Shown in pieces: positions 9,247 through 16,279 of a stretch of 64,000 nucleotides of DNA. Numbering within the stretch: position 1 is the stretch's first letter; every line of letters starts with the position of its first letter. The notes under the pieces were generated by a model. That model was not told the origin of the DNA. It searched no databases and saw only the letters and a program-made list of their open reading frames with translations. Origin of the DNA: Bradyrhizobium archetypum (GTDB lineage: Bacteria; Pseudomonadota; Alphaproteobacteria; Rhizobiales; Xanthobacteraceae); assembly GCF_013114835.1 (NCBI RefSeq), contig NZ_JAAVLW010000008.1, forward strand, positions 124,001-188,000. Reading direction: 5' to 3'. The position numbers and the translations under genes were made by a program.

Positions 9247-10419
9247 TTACGCGGCGAGGTCCGCCACCACGGCGTCGAGCACGGGGAAACCGGCCTTCGT
9301 CACGCGCAGGCGTCCATCGGCTTCGACCGATATCGCTCCTTCGTCGCGCAGAAGAGCGATCCGGCTCGGATCGAGCGCGCGGCCGGAGAGCGCGGCATAG
9401 CGGCGCGGATCGATGCCCTCGGCGAGACGCAATCCCATCAGCAAGAATTCATCGGCGCGTTCTTCGCTGTTGAGGTGGTCATCGCTGACGACGCCGTGGC
9501 CGTTGGCCTCGACGCGCATCAGCCAGGCCTCCGGGCGCTTCTCGGTCGCGGTGGCATATCGCGCACCGTCGATGTCGAGACGGCCGTGTGCGCCGGGGCC
9601 GATGCCGGCATATTCCTCGCCGCGCCAATAGAGGAGATTGTGCTGGCACTCCGCGCCTTCGCGCGCGTGATTGGAAATCTCGTAGGCCGGCAAGCCATGA
9701 TGCGCGCAAACTTCCTGTGTGACGTCGTAGAGCGCGCGGGCAACCGTCTCGTCCGGCGTCTTCAATTTGCCCGCGGCATGCAGGCCGAAGAACGGCGTGC
9801 CTTCCTCGATCGTGAGCTGGTAGAGCGAGAGATGTTCGGCGGCTTCGGAAATCGCGAGCTTCAATTCATCCGCCCACATCTGCGGCGTCTGGTCGGGGCG
9901 GGCATAGATCAGATCGAACGAATAGCGGTCGAACGCGGTGCGGGCGATCGCAACGGCATCGAGCGCCTCGCGCGCGCTGTGCAGCCGTCCCAGCGCCTTC
10001 AGCGAGGCATCGTCGAGCGCCTGTACGCCAAGCGAGACGCGATTGACGCCGGCTGAGCGATAACCGCGAAATCGGGTCGCCTCGACGCTGGTCGGATTGG
10101 CCTCCAACGTGACCTCGACATTGTCAGCGACGCGCCAATGTTTTCCGATCGCATCCAGAACGGCGCCGACGGTGTTTGGCTGCATCAGCGACGGCGTGCC
10201 CCCGCCGAGAAAGATCGATGTGACGGTTCGTCCCGGCGCCCGCGCAGCGGTGGTTTCGATCTCGCGCGCAAAGGCGCGGGCAAATCGCTCTTCGTCGATG
10301 GGAGCGTGGCGAACGTGGCTGTTGAAATCGCAATACGGACATTTCGACAGGCAGAACGGCCAGTGCACATAGACGCCGAAGGCTGCGCGCTTGGCGTAAT
10401 GTCGTTCAGCGCTAGCCAA
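9247..10419 (-). CDS. hemW: HemW-type radical SAM heme chaperone
   Basis: 390 residues. The radical SAM motif CLSKCPYC (CxxxCxxC) follows FGVYVHWPF near residue 20, and IFLGGGTPSLM, LEANPTS and RVSLGVQALDD are the family's later motifs. Formerly called anaerobic coproporphyrinogen oxidase-like; HemW lacks the extra Cys of true HemN and is regarded as a heme-transfer protein. Translation most likely starts at the TTG at 10419, which lies 7 bases after a GGAG and overlaps the end of rdgB by 8 bases; no ATG exists before the conserved domain. The pair is therefore probably translationally coupled. Confidence 0.95.
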   Translation of the reverse strand: MASAERHYAKRAAFGVYVHWPFCLSKCPYCDFNSHVRHAPIDEERFARAFAREIETTAARAPGRTVTSIFLGGGTPSLMQPNTVGAVLDAIGKHWRVADNVEVTLEANPTSVEATRFRGYRSAGVNRVSLGVQALDDASLKALGRLHSAREALDAVAIARTAFDRYSFDLIYARPDQTPQMWADELKLAISEAAEHLSLYQLTIEEGTPFFGLHAAGKLKTPDETVARALYDVTQEVCAHHGLPAYEISNHAREGAECQHNLLYWRGEEYAGIGPGAHGRLDIDGARYATATEKRPEAWLMRVEANGHGVVSDDHLNSEERADEFLLMGLRLAEGIDPRRYAALSGRALDPSRIALLRDEGAISVEADGRLRVTKAGFPVLDAVVADLAA

Positions 10420-11041
10420 GGCAGATCTCCGCCAGCTTCACAAAGGCGCGGGCTCGGTGCGACAGCCCGAGCCCGATCGGTGGCAGGCCGTGCTTTTCGA
10501 TCGAGGTCATCTCGCCGAAGGTCCTTGTGTGCCCATCAGGCAGGAACATCGGATCATAGCCGAAACCGGCGGTGCCGCGCGGCGGCCAGACCAAGGTTCC
10601 GTCGGCGCGCGCCTCGACTTCCTCAAGATGGCCATCGGGCCAGGCGACGCATAGCGCGGACACGAAATGCGCTTTTCGTTGCTCCGGCGCGGTTGCGCCG
10701 CGCTCCTGCAGCAGGCGCTCGATCCGCGTCATCGCGGCCGTGAAATCCTTGCCCTCGCCGGCCCACCGCGCGGAATAAATCCCGGGCGCGCCGTCGAGCG
10801 CATCAACCACGAGGCCGGAATCGTCGGCAAAGGCCGGAAACTGGGTTGTTTTCGCCGCCGCCATCGCCTTGATCGCTGCGTTGGCCCGAAACGTGTTGCC
10901 GGTTTCCTCGGGCTCGACGAGCCCGAGTTCGCCCGCCGATATCACCTCGACGCCATGCGGCGCGAGCAGTTCCTGCATCTCGGCAAGCTTGCCGGGATTG
11001 TGGGTCGCGATCACGAGCCGGCCGGTGATTCGACGGTGCAT
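10412..11041 (-). CDS. rdgB: Non-canonical purine NTP pyrophosphatase
   Basis: 209 residues, Ham1/RdgB family. It hydrolyses dITP, XTP and related damaged nucleotides to the monophosphate, protecting DNA and RNA. Key family segments are visible: LVIATHNPGKLAEMQELL at the N-terminus (phosphate-binding T-x-N-x-x-K), FADDSGLVVDALDGAPGIYSAR in the middle and GFGYDPMFLPDGHTRTFGEM followed by the C-terminal SHRARAF. It lies 11 bases downstream of rph and overlaps hemW, forming rph-rdgB-hemW on the minus strand, a common alphaproteobacterial order. Confidence 0.97.
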   Translation of the reverse strand: MHRRITGRLVIATHNPGKLAEMQELLAPHGVEVISAGELGLVEPEETGNTFRANAAIKAMAAAKTTQFPAFADDSGLVVDALDGAPGIYSARWAGEGKDFTAAMTRIERLLQERGATAPEQRKAHFVSALCVAWPDGHLEEVEARADGTLVWPPRGTAGFGYDPMFLPDGHTRTFGEMTSIEKHGLPPIGLGLSHRARAFVKLAEICLG

Positions 11042-11052
11042 GTGCGATCAGA

Positions 11053-11766
11053 CTACGCGACGGCCAGCTTCTGCAAGTCCACCAGGCGCGCGACACCCTT
11101 GCGCGCGAGTTCCATCAGCGCGAGGAACTCGTCCTGCGAGAACGGCGTCTTTTCGGCGGTGCCCTGCACCTCGATGATGCGACCGTCGCCGGTCATGACG
11201 AAATTGGCATCGGTCTCGGCCTCGGAATCCTCGGCATAATCGAGGTCGAGCACCGGTGTGCCCTGATAGATGCCGCAGGAGATCGCGGCGACATTGTCGC
11301 GCAGCACGTGGGTCTTCAGCATGTTGCGGCCCTTCATCCAGGAGATGCAGTCGGCCAGCGCCACCCAGGCGCCGGTGATCGAGGCGGTGCGCGTGCCGCC
11401 ATCGGCCTGGATCACGTCGCAATCGACGGTGATCTGGCGCTCGCCGAGTGCCTCCAGGTCGACGGCCGCGCGCAAGGAACGCCCGATCAGTCGCTGGATC
11501 TCGACGGTGCGACCGCCCTGCTTGCCGGCGGCGGCCTCGCGGCGGGTGCGTTCCAGCGTGGCGCGCGGCAGCATGCCGTATTCGGCGGTGACCCAGCCGC
11601 GGCCCTGGCCCTTCAGCCAGGGCGGCAGTCGTTCTTCCAGCGTGGCAGTGACCAGCACGTGGGTATCGCCGAATTTCACCATGCAGGAACCTTCGGCGTA
11701 TTTGACGACGCCGCGTTCCAGCGACACGGGGCGCAACTGATCGGGCGCACGGCGGCTTGGCCGCAT
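11053..11766 (-). CDS. rph: Ribonuclease PH
   Basis: 237 residues from the ATG at 11766, starting MRPSRRAPDQLRPVSLERG, which matches the usual family start; a longer in-frame extension upstream is not conserved-looking and is ignored. RNase PH is a phosphorolytic 3'-to-5' exoribonuclease that trims tRNA 3' ends. Visible landmarks are GSCMVKFGDTHVLVTATLEE, RLIGRSLRA, TVDCDVIQADGGTRTASITG and the C-terminal EVQGTAEKTPFSQDEF. It is the first gene of rph-rdgB-hemW and is divergent from hrcA with 170 bases between, as in many Alphaproteobacteria. Confidence 0.97.
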   Translation of the reverse strand: MRPSRRAPDQLRPVSLERGVVKYAEGSCMVKFGDTHVLVTATLEERLPPWLKGQGRGWVTAEYGMLPRATLERTRREAAAGKQGGRTVEIQRLIGRSLRAAVDLEALGERQITVDCDVIQADGGTRTASITGAWVALADCISWMKGRNMLKTHVLRDNVAAISCGIYQGTPVLDLDYAEDSEAETDANFVMTGDGRIIEVQGTAEKTPFSQDEFLALMELARKGVARLVDLQKLAVA

Positions 11767-11936
11767 GGGAAATCCTTTCGAAAATCGAGCGAAAATTCGT
11801 TTGCGGTGCTTGTAGGAGGGGGCGCGGGCAGCGGCAAGGGTTTTGGCAAGGGTTTTTGGCCGCTTAATTGGCGGGCAAAGCGCGCTTGTCATCAGCCCAC
11901 TGGGACGACAAATTAGGGGCTATCAGGGAGTTAACA

Positions 11937-13025
11937 GTGGCCCACCACGATCCGATCGGCCTGATCGCGCCGCCTGCGGGGCTTGCCCAGCTCAACGAGC
12001 GTTCGCGCGACATTTTCCGGCAAATCGTCGAGAGCTATCTCGCGACCGGCGAGCCTGTCGGCTCGCGCAACGTTTCGCGCCTGATCGCGGTGCCGTTGTC
12101 GCCGGCGTCGGTCCGCAACGTGATGTCGGACCTCGAAGCGCTCGGCCTGATCTACGCGCCCCACACCTCGGCAGGCCGTCTTCCCACCGAGCTCGGCTTA
12201 CGCTTCTTCGTCGACGCGCTGATGCAGGTCGGCGATCTCACCGAGCCGGAGCGGGAATCGATCCAGAGCCAGCTTGCCTCCGTCGGGCGGGCGCAATCGG
12301 TCGAAGCCGCGCTCGGCGAGGCGTTGACGCGGCTCTCCGGCTTGACCCGGGCCGCCGCGGTGGTGCTGACGGCCAAATCCAATTCGCGGTTGAAACACAT
12401 CGAATTCGTCCGTCTGGAGCCGGAGCGCGCGCTGGTCGTGCTGGTCGGCGAAGACGGCCAGGTCGAAAACCGCGTGCTGACGCTGCCGCCCGGGGTGCCT
12501 TCGTCGGCGCTGACCGAAGCGAGCAACTTCCTCAATGCGCGGATTCGCGGCCGAACGCTGGCCGAAGCGCGCCTCGAGCTCGAAACCGCGATGGCGCAGA
12601 GCCGCATCGAGCTCGATCAGTTGACGCAGAAGGTGATCGAGGCGGGCATTGCGAGCTGGTCGGGGGGCGAACACGAAGAACGGCAATTGATCGTCCGTGG
12701 CCACGCCAATTTGCTGGAAGATCTGCATGCGCTGGAAGATCTCGAGCGCGTCAAGTCGCTGTTCGACGATCTTGAGACCAAGCGCGGCGTGATCGATCTG
12801 CTGGGTCGAGCCGAGCGTGCCGAAGGCGTGCGGATCTTCATCGGATCGGAGAACAAGCTGTTCTCGCTGTCCGGTTCCTCGACCATCATTGCGCCTTATG
12901 GCGATGCTTCGGGCCGCATCGTCGGTGTTCTCGGCGTGATCGGGCCAACCCGGCTGAATTATGCGCGGGTGATTCCGACGGTGGATTATGCTGCCCGGAT
13001 CGTCAGCCGGATGCTGGGCGGCTGA
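11937..13025 (+). CDS. hrcA: Heat-inducible transcription repressor HrcA
   Basis: 362 residues from a GTG at 11937 with GGGAG 6 bases upstream; this gives the usual family length. HrcA represses class I heat-shock genes by binding the CIRCE inverted repeat and is itself folded by GroEL. The N-terminus is a winged helix (RDIFRQIVESYLATGEPVGS, SPASVRNVMSDLEALG, then PHTSAGRLPTELG), followed by a GAF-like inserted region and the C-terminal SSTIIAPYGDASGRIVGVLGV segment. grpE follows 118 bases downstream. I see no CIRCE element within this locus, so its targets (groESL) are presumably elsewhere. Confidence 0.97.
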   Translation: MAHHDPIGLIAPPAGLAQLNERSRDIFRQIVESYLATGEPVGSRNVSRLIAVPLSPASVRNVMSDLEALGLIYAPHTSAGRLPTELGLRFFVDALMQVGDLTEPERESIQSQLASVGRAQSVEAALGEALTRLSGLTRAAAVVLTAKSNSRLKHIEFVRLEPERALVVLVGEDGQVENRVLTLPPGVPSSALTEASNFLNARIRGRTLAEARLELETAMAQSRIELDQLTQKVIEAGIASWSGGEHEERQLIVRGHANLLEDLHALEDLERVKSLFDDLETKRGVIDLLGRAERAEGVRIFIGSENKLFSLSGSSTIIAPYGDASGRIVGVLGVIGPTRLNYARVIPTVDYAARIVSRMLGG

Positions 13026-13143
13026 TCCGCCACGAATCGACATCAATCCGGGCGGGTTGCGCTTGATTTTCGGCCCCTAAAGCACGATATCCCGCTCAGC
13101 AAATCCCCATCCAACCAGATGCGTTTTTTGAGAAGGCAGTCTT

Positions 13144-13758
13144 ATGACCGATCCCAACCGGCCGAGTGACGACGGGACACAACCCGCCAACCAGACCGGC
13201 GAGCCCGTGGTCTCAAAACCTTACGTCATGCCCGACGATCCCGAGGAAGGATCGGTCGAGGCGTTGACGAAGGAAGTAGCGGAAGCGCGCGACAAGATGC
13301 TGCGCACGCTGGCGGAGATGGAAAACCTGCGCAGGCGCACTGCCAAGGAGGTGGCCGACGCGCGCGTTTACGGCATCACCGGCTTTGCGCGCGACATCCT
13401 CGAGATCGCCGACAATCTGCAGCGCGCGCTGGATGCGATACCGGCTGAGGTGAAGGAGACCGCCGATCCCGGCATCAAGGCCTTCATCGAAGGCGTCGAG
13501 CTGACCGAGCGTTCGCTGCTCAACACGCTGGAGAAGAACGGCGTCAAGAAATTCGATCCGTCGGGCGAGAAGTTCGATCCGAATTTCCAGCAGGCCATGT
13601 ACGAAGTCCCCGACGCGTCCGTCCCATCGGGAACGGTGGTTCAGGTCGTGCAGGCCGGCTTCATGATCGGCGACCGCGTGCTGCGCCCGGCACTCGTCGG
13701 CGTCTCCAAGGGCGGCGCAAAGGCCGCGCCGGCGGCTGCTCCCTCAGAGCAAAGCTAA
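13144..13758 (+). CDS. grpE: Nucleotide exchange factor GrpE
   Basis: 204 residues. GrpE releases ADP from DnaK and thereby drives the chaperone cycle. The first ~45 residues are polar and disordered-looking, then comes the long coiled coil (TKEVAEARDKMLRTLAEMEN, LRRRTAKEV), the GFARDILEIADNLQRAL helix and the C-terminal beta domain ending VVQAGFMIGDRVLRPALVGVSKG. GAAGG stands 7 bases before the ATG. It follows hrcA and precedes dnaK by ~2.5 kb, with two unrelated minus-strand genes between them. Confidence 0.97.
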   Translation: MTDPNRPSDDGTQPANQTGEPVVSKPYVMPDDPEEGSVEALTKEVAEARDKMLRTLAEMENLRRRTAKEVADARVYGITGFARDILEIADNLQRALDAIPAEVKETADPGIKAFIEGVELTERSLLNTLEKNGVKKFDPSGEKFDPNFQQAMYEVPDASVPSGTVVQVVQAGFMIGDRVLRPALVGVSKGGAKAAPAAAPSEQS

Positions 13759-13786
13759 GCCTCTCGAGAGCAAAGCCAAGTCTCTC

Positions 13787-13922
13787 GTGTCCCGGACGCG
13801 GTGCAGCGCTTCTGGCGCTGCTCCGCAGAGCCGGGACCCACTTCTCGCCGCGCCGATGGACCCCGGATCAGCAGCGCACCACGCCGCGAAGAGCGGCGCG
13901 CTGCGCAGCATCCGGGGAACGC
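13787..13922. repeat. Dispersed extragenic palindromic repeat (GTGTCCCGGACGCGG type)
   Basis: The gap between grpE and the nicotinamidase-like gene is filled by self-complementary sequence: GTGTCCCGGACGCGGTGCAG, then GCTCCGCAGAGCCGGGAC, CCCCGGATCAGCAGCGCACC and CTGCGCAGCATCCGGGG. Paired arms such as GTCCCGG/CCGGGAC and CCCCGGAT/ATCCGGGG give two stacked hairpins. It lies between convergent genes, so it may also end transcription from both sides. The style matches known Bradyrhizobium intergenic repeats. Confidence 0.6.
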
Positions 13923-13927
13923 GACTC

Positions 13928-14641
13928 CTACACCGCGATATCGCCCGACTGGATGCGCTTGACGCCGGCTTTGGTCATGTCGGCCCAGGCTTTGGCGAGC
14001 GAGCCCTGAAGGTCGATGCCGCGGCAGGCGTCTTCGATCACATAGGTTTCAAAGCCCGCCTTGCGCGCGTCGAGCGCGCTCCATGCCACGCAGTAATCGG
14101 TGGCAAGGCCGGCGAGGAACACCCGCTTCACTTTGCGCGCTTTCAAGTAGGCGGCAAGCCCCGTCGAGGTCTTGCCGTCGGCCTCGGTGAAGGCCGAATA
14201 GCTGTCGACGTTCTTGTTGAAACCCTTGCGGATGACGAGGCCGGCATGCGGGATTGCGAGGTCCTTCGACAGCGATGCGCCCTCGGTCCCCTGCACGCAA
14301 TGATCCGGCCACAGTACCTGCTTGCCGTAGGGAAGGTCGACCGTCTCGAACGGCTTCTTGCCGGAATGCGATGTCGCGAACGAGACGTGGTCCGCGGTGT
14401 GCCAGTCCTGCGTCAGCACCACGTTGGCAAAGCCCTTGGCGATCCGGTTGATGATCGGAACGACCTGCTCGCCATCCTTGACCGCGAGGCTGCCGCCAGG
14501 AAGGAAGCAATTTTGTACGTCGATAACGATGAGCGCGGAGGCGTCATCCGGCTTGATCGGTGCGGCCATGATTGCTCCTGGTGCGAGGGTAGCGACCGAT
14601 GTCGCGCCGAGACCAGTTAGGACCAGCCTGCGAGAAAGCAT
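13928..14641 (-). CDS. Exported nicotinamidase/isochorismatase-family hydrolase
   Basis: 237 residues. The catalytic core is that of PncA: LIVIDVQNCFLPGGSL supplies the catalytic Asp, TQDWHTADHVSFA the metal ligands (D-x-H...H), VIRKGF the Lys and LATDYCVAWSALDA the nucleophilic Cys. Nicotinamidase converts nicotinamide to nicotinate and ammonia for NAD salvage. Unusually, the first ~27 residues (LSRRLVLTGLGATSVATLAP, then AIMAA) look like a twin-arginine export signal, so the enzyme may act in the periplasm. It lies convergent with grpE and its substrate could be a related amide rather than nicotinamide. Confidence 0.88.
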   Translation of the reverse strand: MLSRRLVLTGLGATSVATLAPGAIMAAPIKPDDASALIVIDVQNCFLPGGSLAVKDGEQVVPIINRIAKGFANVVLTQDWHTADHVSFATSHSGKKPFETVDLPYGKQVLWPDHCVQGTEGASLSKDLAIPHAGLVIRKGFNKNVDSYSAFTEADGKTSTGLAAYLKARKVKRVFLAGLATDYCVAWSALDARKAGFETYVIEDACRGIDLQGSLAKAWADMTKAGVKRIQSGDIAV

Positions 14642-14741
14642 AGCACATCTCCCCTGTTGCGAACCCGGACAGGGGAAAGGCTAGTTAGATGTATGTACGA
14701 ACGGAAGCCCGAAATTGCAGCGTGGGCCGCGAATTCCCGGA

Positions 14742-15692
14742 TCAGGTCCGCGGCTGGATTCCGTCGCGCACGGCGCGAAAGCGCGGGAACGCCTTGGTCC
14801 ACTCTTCGCGCGGCGAAGAGCCGATGATGCGCATCGAGGTCTGCGAGCCGAACCGCAGCCACTGAACGATGGTAACAGGCGTATTGTCCTTGCCGCTGAT
14901 CGCGTCGATCCGCGTCTCGTAGCCGGGCTGGCCGTCGATGCGGACCGGTTCGGACATCGTGATCCGCCCGTCGCGCACGCCGGGAATCGTGGTCGCGATC
15001 TGCTGGGCAAAGCGGCCGCGATCGTCGGGCGAGGCTGCGGTCTGGCCGATCAGCCCGATGATCATGAACGGGGCGATCTCAAAACCCTTCTTTTCATCGC
15101 TGTCGGAGAGAATGAGCGCGGCGCCCGGCGCCAGCGTGCGGACGTTCTTGAAGCTCGAGAGTTCGCTGATCTTGAACGGCATCAGCCCAAGCTGCTCATC
15201 GACCGGCACCTCGATGCGGATCGCGGCAGAAGCGAACATCTGCCGCACGGCATCGTCGGTGTAGATCTTCGCGGCGTTCTCCGGCACCTGCACGGCGACA
15301 TAGCCGGAGAAGGTGGGGCCAGGCAGGATCATCGAATAGCGGCGCACATTGGTGGCGCCGTCCTTGGCGTTCTCGACGGTGTAGTAGCCGAGTCCCGCCG
15401 CGGTCTCGATGCTCTCCGGCTTGATGCCGCCGGTGCCGGTGGGGTTGGCCTTGAAGGCGTTGGCGACCTCGCCATAGGCCTCGGCGGGCAGGTCGGCGAC
15501 CAGCACCTTGACGCTGTGGTCCTCGGTCTCGAATCCGGTGAATGCCTTGGCCTTGTTGAGGCCGACGAGCGGCGTCATGCCCACCCTGGCTCCCGCCGGG
15601 AAGACCGGGTCGGCGGCGAATGCGGAAGCGGCAACGCCAGCAGATATGGCGGCAACAAGGGCAACCGCAGCAAAGTATCGAAGTGGCTTCAT
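14742..15692 (-). CDS. Secreted protein of unknown function
   Basis: 316 residues from ATG 15692, beginning MKPLRYFAAVALVAAISAGV and cleaved after about ASAFA: a clear Sec signal. A second in-frame ATG at 15713 would add seven residues before this signal; neither start has a good SD. The mature protein has no motif I recognise; it shows alternating beta-like segments (SMILPGPTFSGYVAVQVPE, PFMIIGLIGQTAA, TIVQWLRFGSQTSMRIIGSS) and no cysteines. Short homologues of this type are common in Bradyrhizobium. It is 100 bases upstream of the nicotinamidase-like gene on the same strand and divergent from dnaK. Confidence 0.75.
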   Translation of the reverse strand: MKPLRYFAAVALVAAISAGVAASAFAADPVFPAGARVGMTPLVGLNKAKAFTGFETEDHSVKVLVADLPAEAYGEVANAFKANPTGTGGIKPESIETAAGLGYYTVENAKDGATNVRRYSMILPGPTFSGYVAVQVPENAAKIYTDDAVRQMFASAAIRIEVPVDEQLGLMPFKISELSSFKNVRTLAPGAALILSDSDEKKGFEIAPFMIIGLIGQTAASPDDRGRFAQQIATTIPGVRDGRITMSEPVRIDGQPGYETRIDAISGKDNTPVTIVQWLRFGSQTSMRIIGSSPREEWTKAFPRFRAVRDGIQPRT

Positions 15693-16146
15693 GGAGAATC
15701 TACCGGTTTGCATGGAGGCCGTTCAGTGGTCGGACGATGCAGCGAGTGGAATCTAAGCGAGTGGAATTCTGAGTCTTGGGCCTCGGGGCACGACGGGGTC
15801 GTTCCGTTCGGCCCGCTTTTAACGGTTTTGATGTCCCTGCAACAGGGCAGGGCAGGCGTCCGTTCCCCCGTTGCGTTTCGATATATCGGCTATTTCGCGG
15901 GATTTTGCCCGGCCTCCGGGCTCTTTTTGAGGCGCTTGCAGCGGCCAAATACCGCTCCCCCTCCCACATGGCGGGGCCCGCACGGTGGGGATGATGCCCA
16001 TTGCTGCGCCACGCTTCGGCAGCGCGCGCGGGTGTCGCCGGCCTTGCCGATTTCTTAACGCCACGTGAGGGCTGTGCCCGCCCGGCCCCGCGCTGACACA
16101 ATCTTTCAAACGTCAGGCTTTTCAGGCCTTAAGCTTGCGTTCGGTC
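15693..16146. other. Long gene-free stretch upstream of the dnaK promoter
   Basis: About 450 bases hold no convincing coding sequence on either strand: the open frames here are short, compositionally odd and lack ribosome-binding sites. The only clear element is a plus-strand intrinsic terminator at 15907-15928. A small hairpin CCCTG-CAA-CAGGG lies at about 15836-15846. Confidence 0.6.
15907..15928 (+). terminator. Intrinsic terminator with no annotated gene upstream
   Basis: GCCCGG, a three-base loop CCT, CCGGGC, then TCTTTTT: a perfect 6-bp GC stem with a short loop and a T tract on the plus strand. On the minus strand no T tract follows. No plus-strand gene lies between grpE (ends 13758) and here, so it may end an unannotated small transcript. 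Confidence 0.65.
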
Positions 16147-16174
16147 CTTGCAGGGGCAACCCACCCTCCTATAT
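16147..16174 (+). promoter_or_regulatory. RpoH (sigma-32) promoter of dnaK-dnaJ
   Basis: CTTG at 16147-16150, 17 bases, then CCTATAT at 16168-16174. This is an exact match to the alphaproteobacterial RpoH pattern CTTG-N17/18-CYTATNT. The predicted start of transcription is near 16181, giving a leader of roughly 100 bases before the dnaK ATG. The dnaKJ operon of Bradyrhizobium is known to be RpoH-dependent. Confidence 0.8.
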
Positions 16175-16279
16175 GAGGCTCACCGTCGCAATATCGCGAG
16201 TATTTGAACGTTGGGGGTTCGGTTAGGTGCGCCGTCCAGGGCCCAGCCAACCTGCCGCAAAAAGAAGGATATGAGGACC

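Noticed and set aside
11891..11940. CIRCE operator near hrcA
   Set aside because: No TTAGCACTC-N9-GAGTGCTAA or close variant is seen.
13056..13143. Possible RpoH promoter before grpE
   Set aside because: CTTG is followed after 17-18 bases by CACGATAT, which does not match CYTATNT or CCCCATNT.
15700..16109. Overlapping short minus-strand frames between dnaK and the secreted-protein gene
   Set aside because: Composition is not protein-like, there is no ribosome-binding site, and a terminator on the plus strand crosses them.
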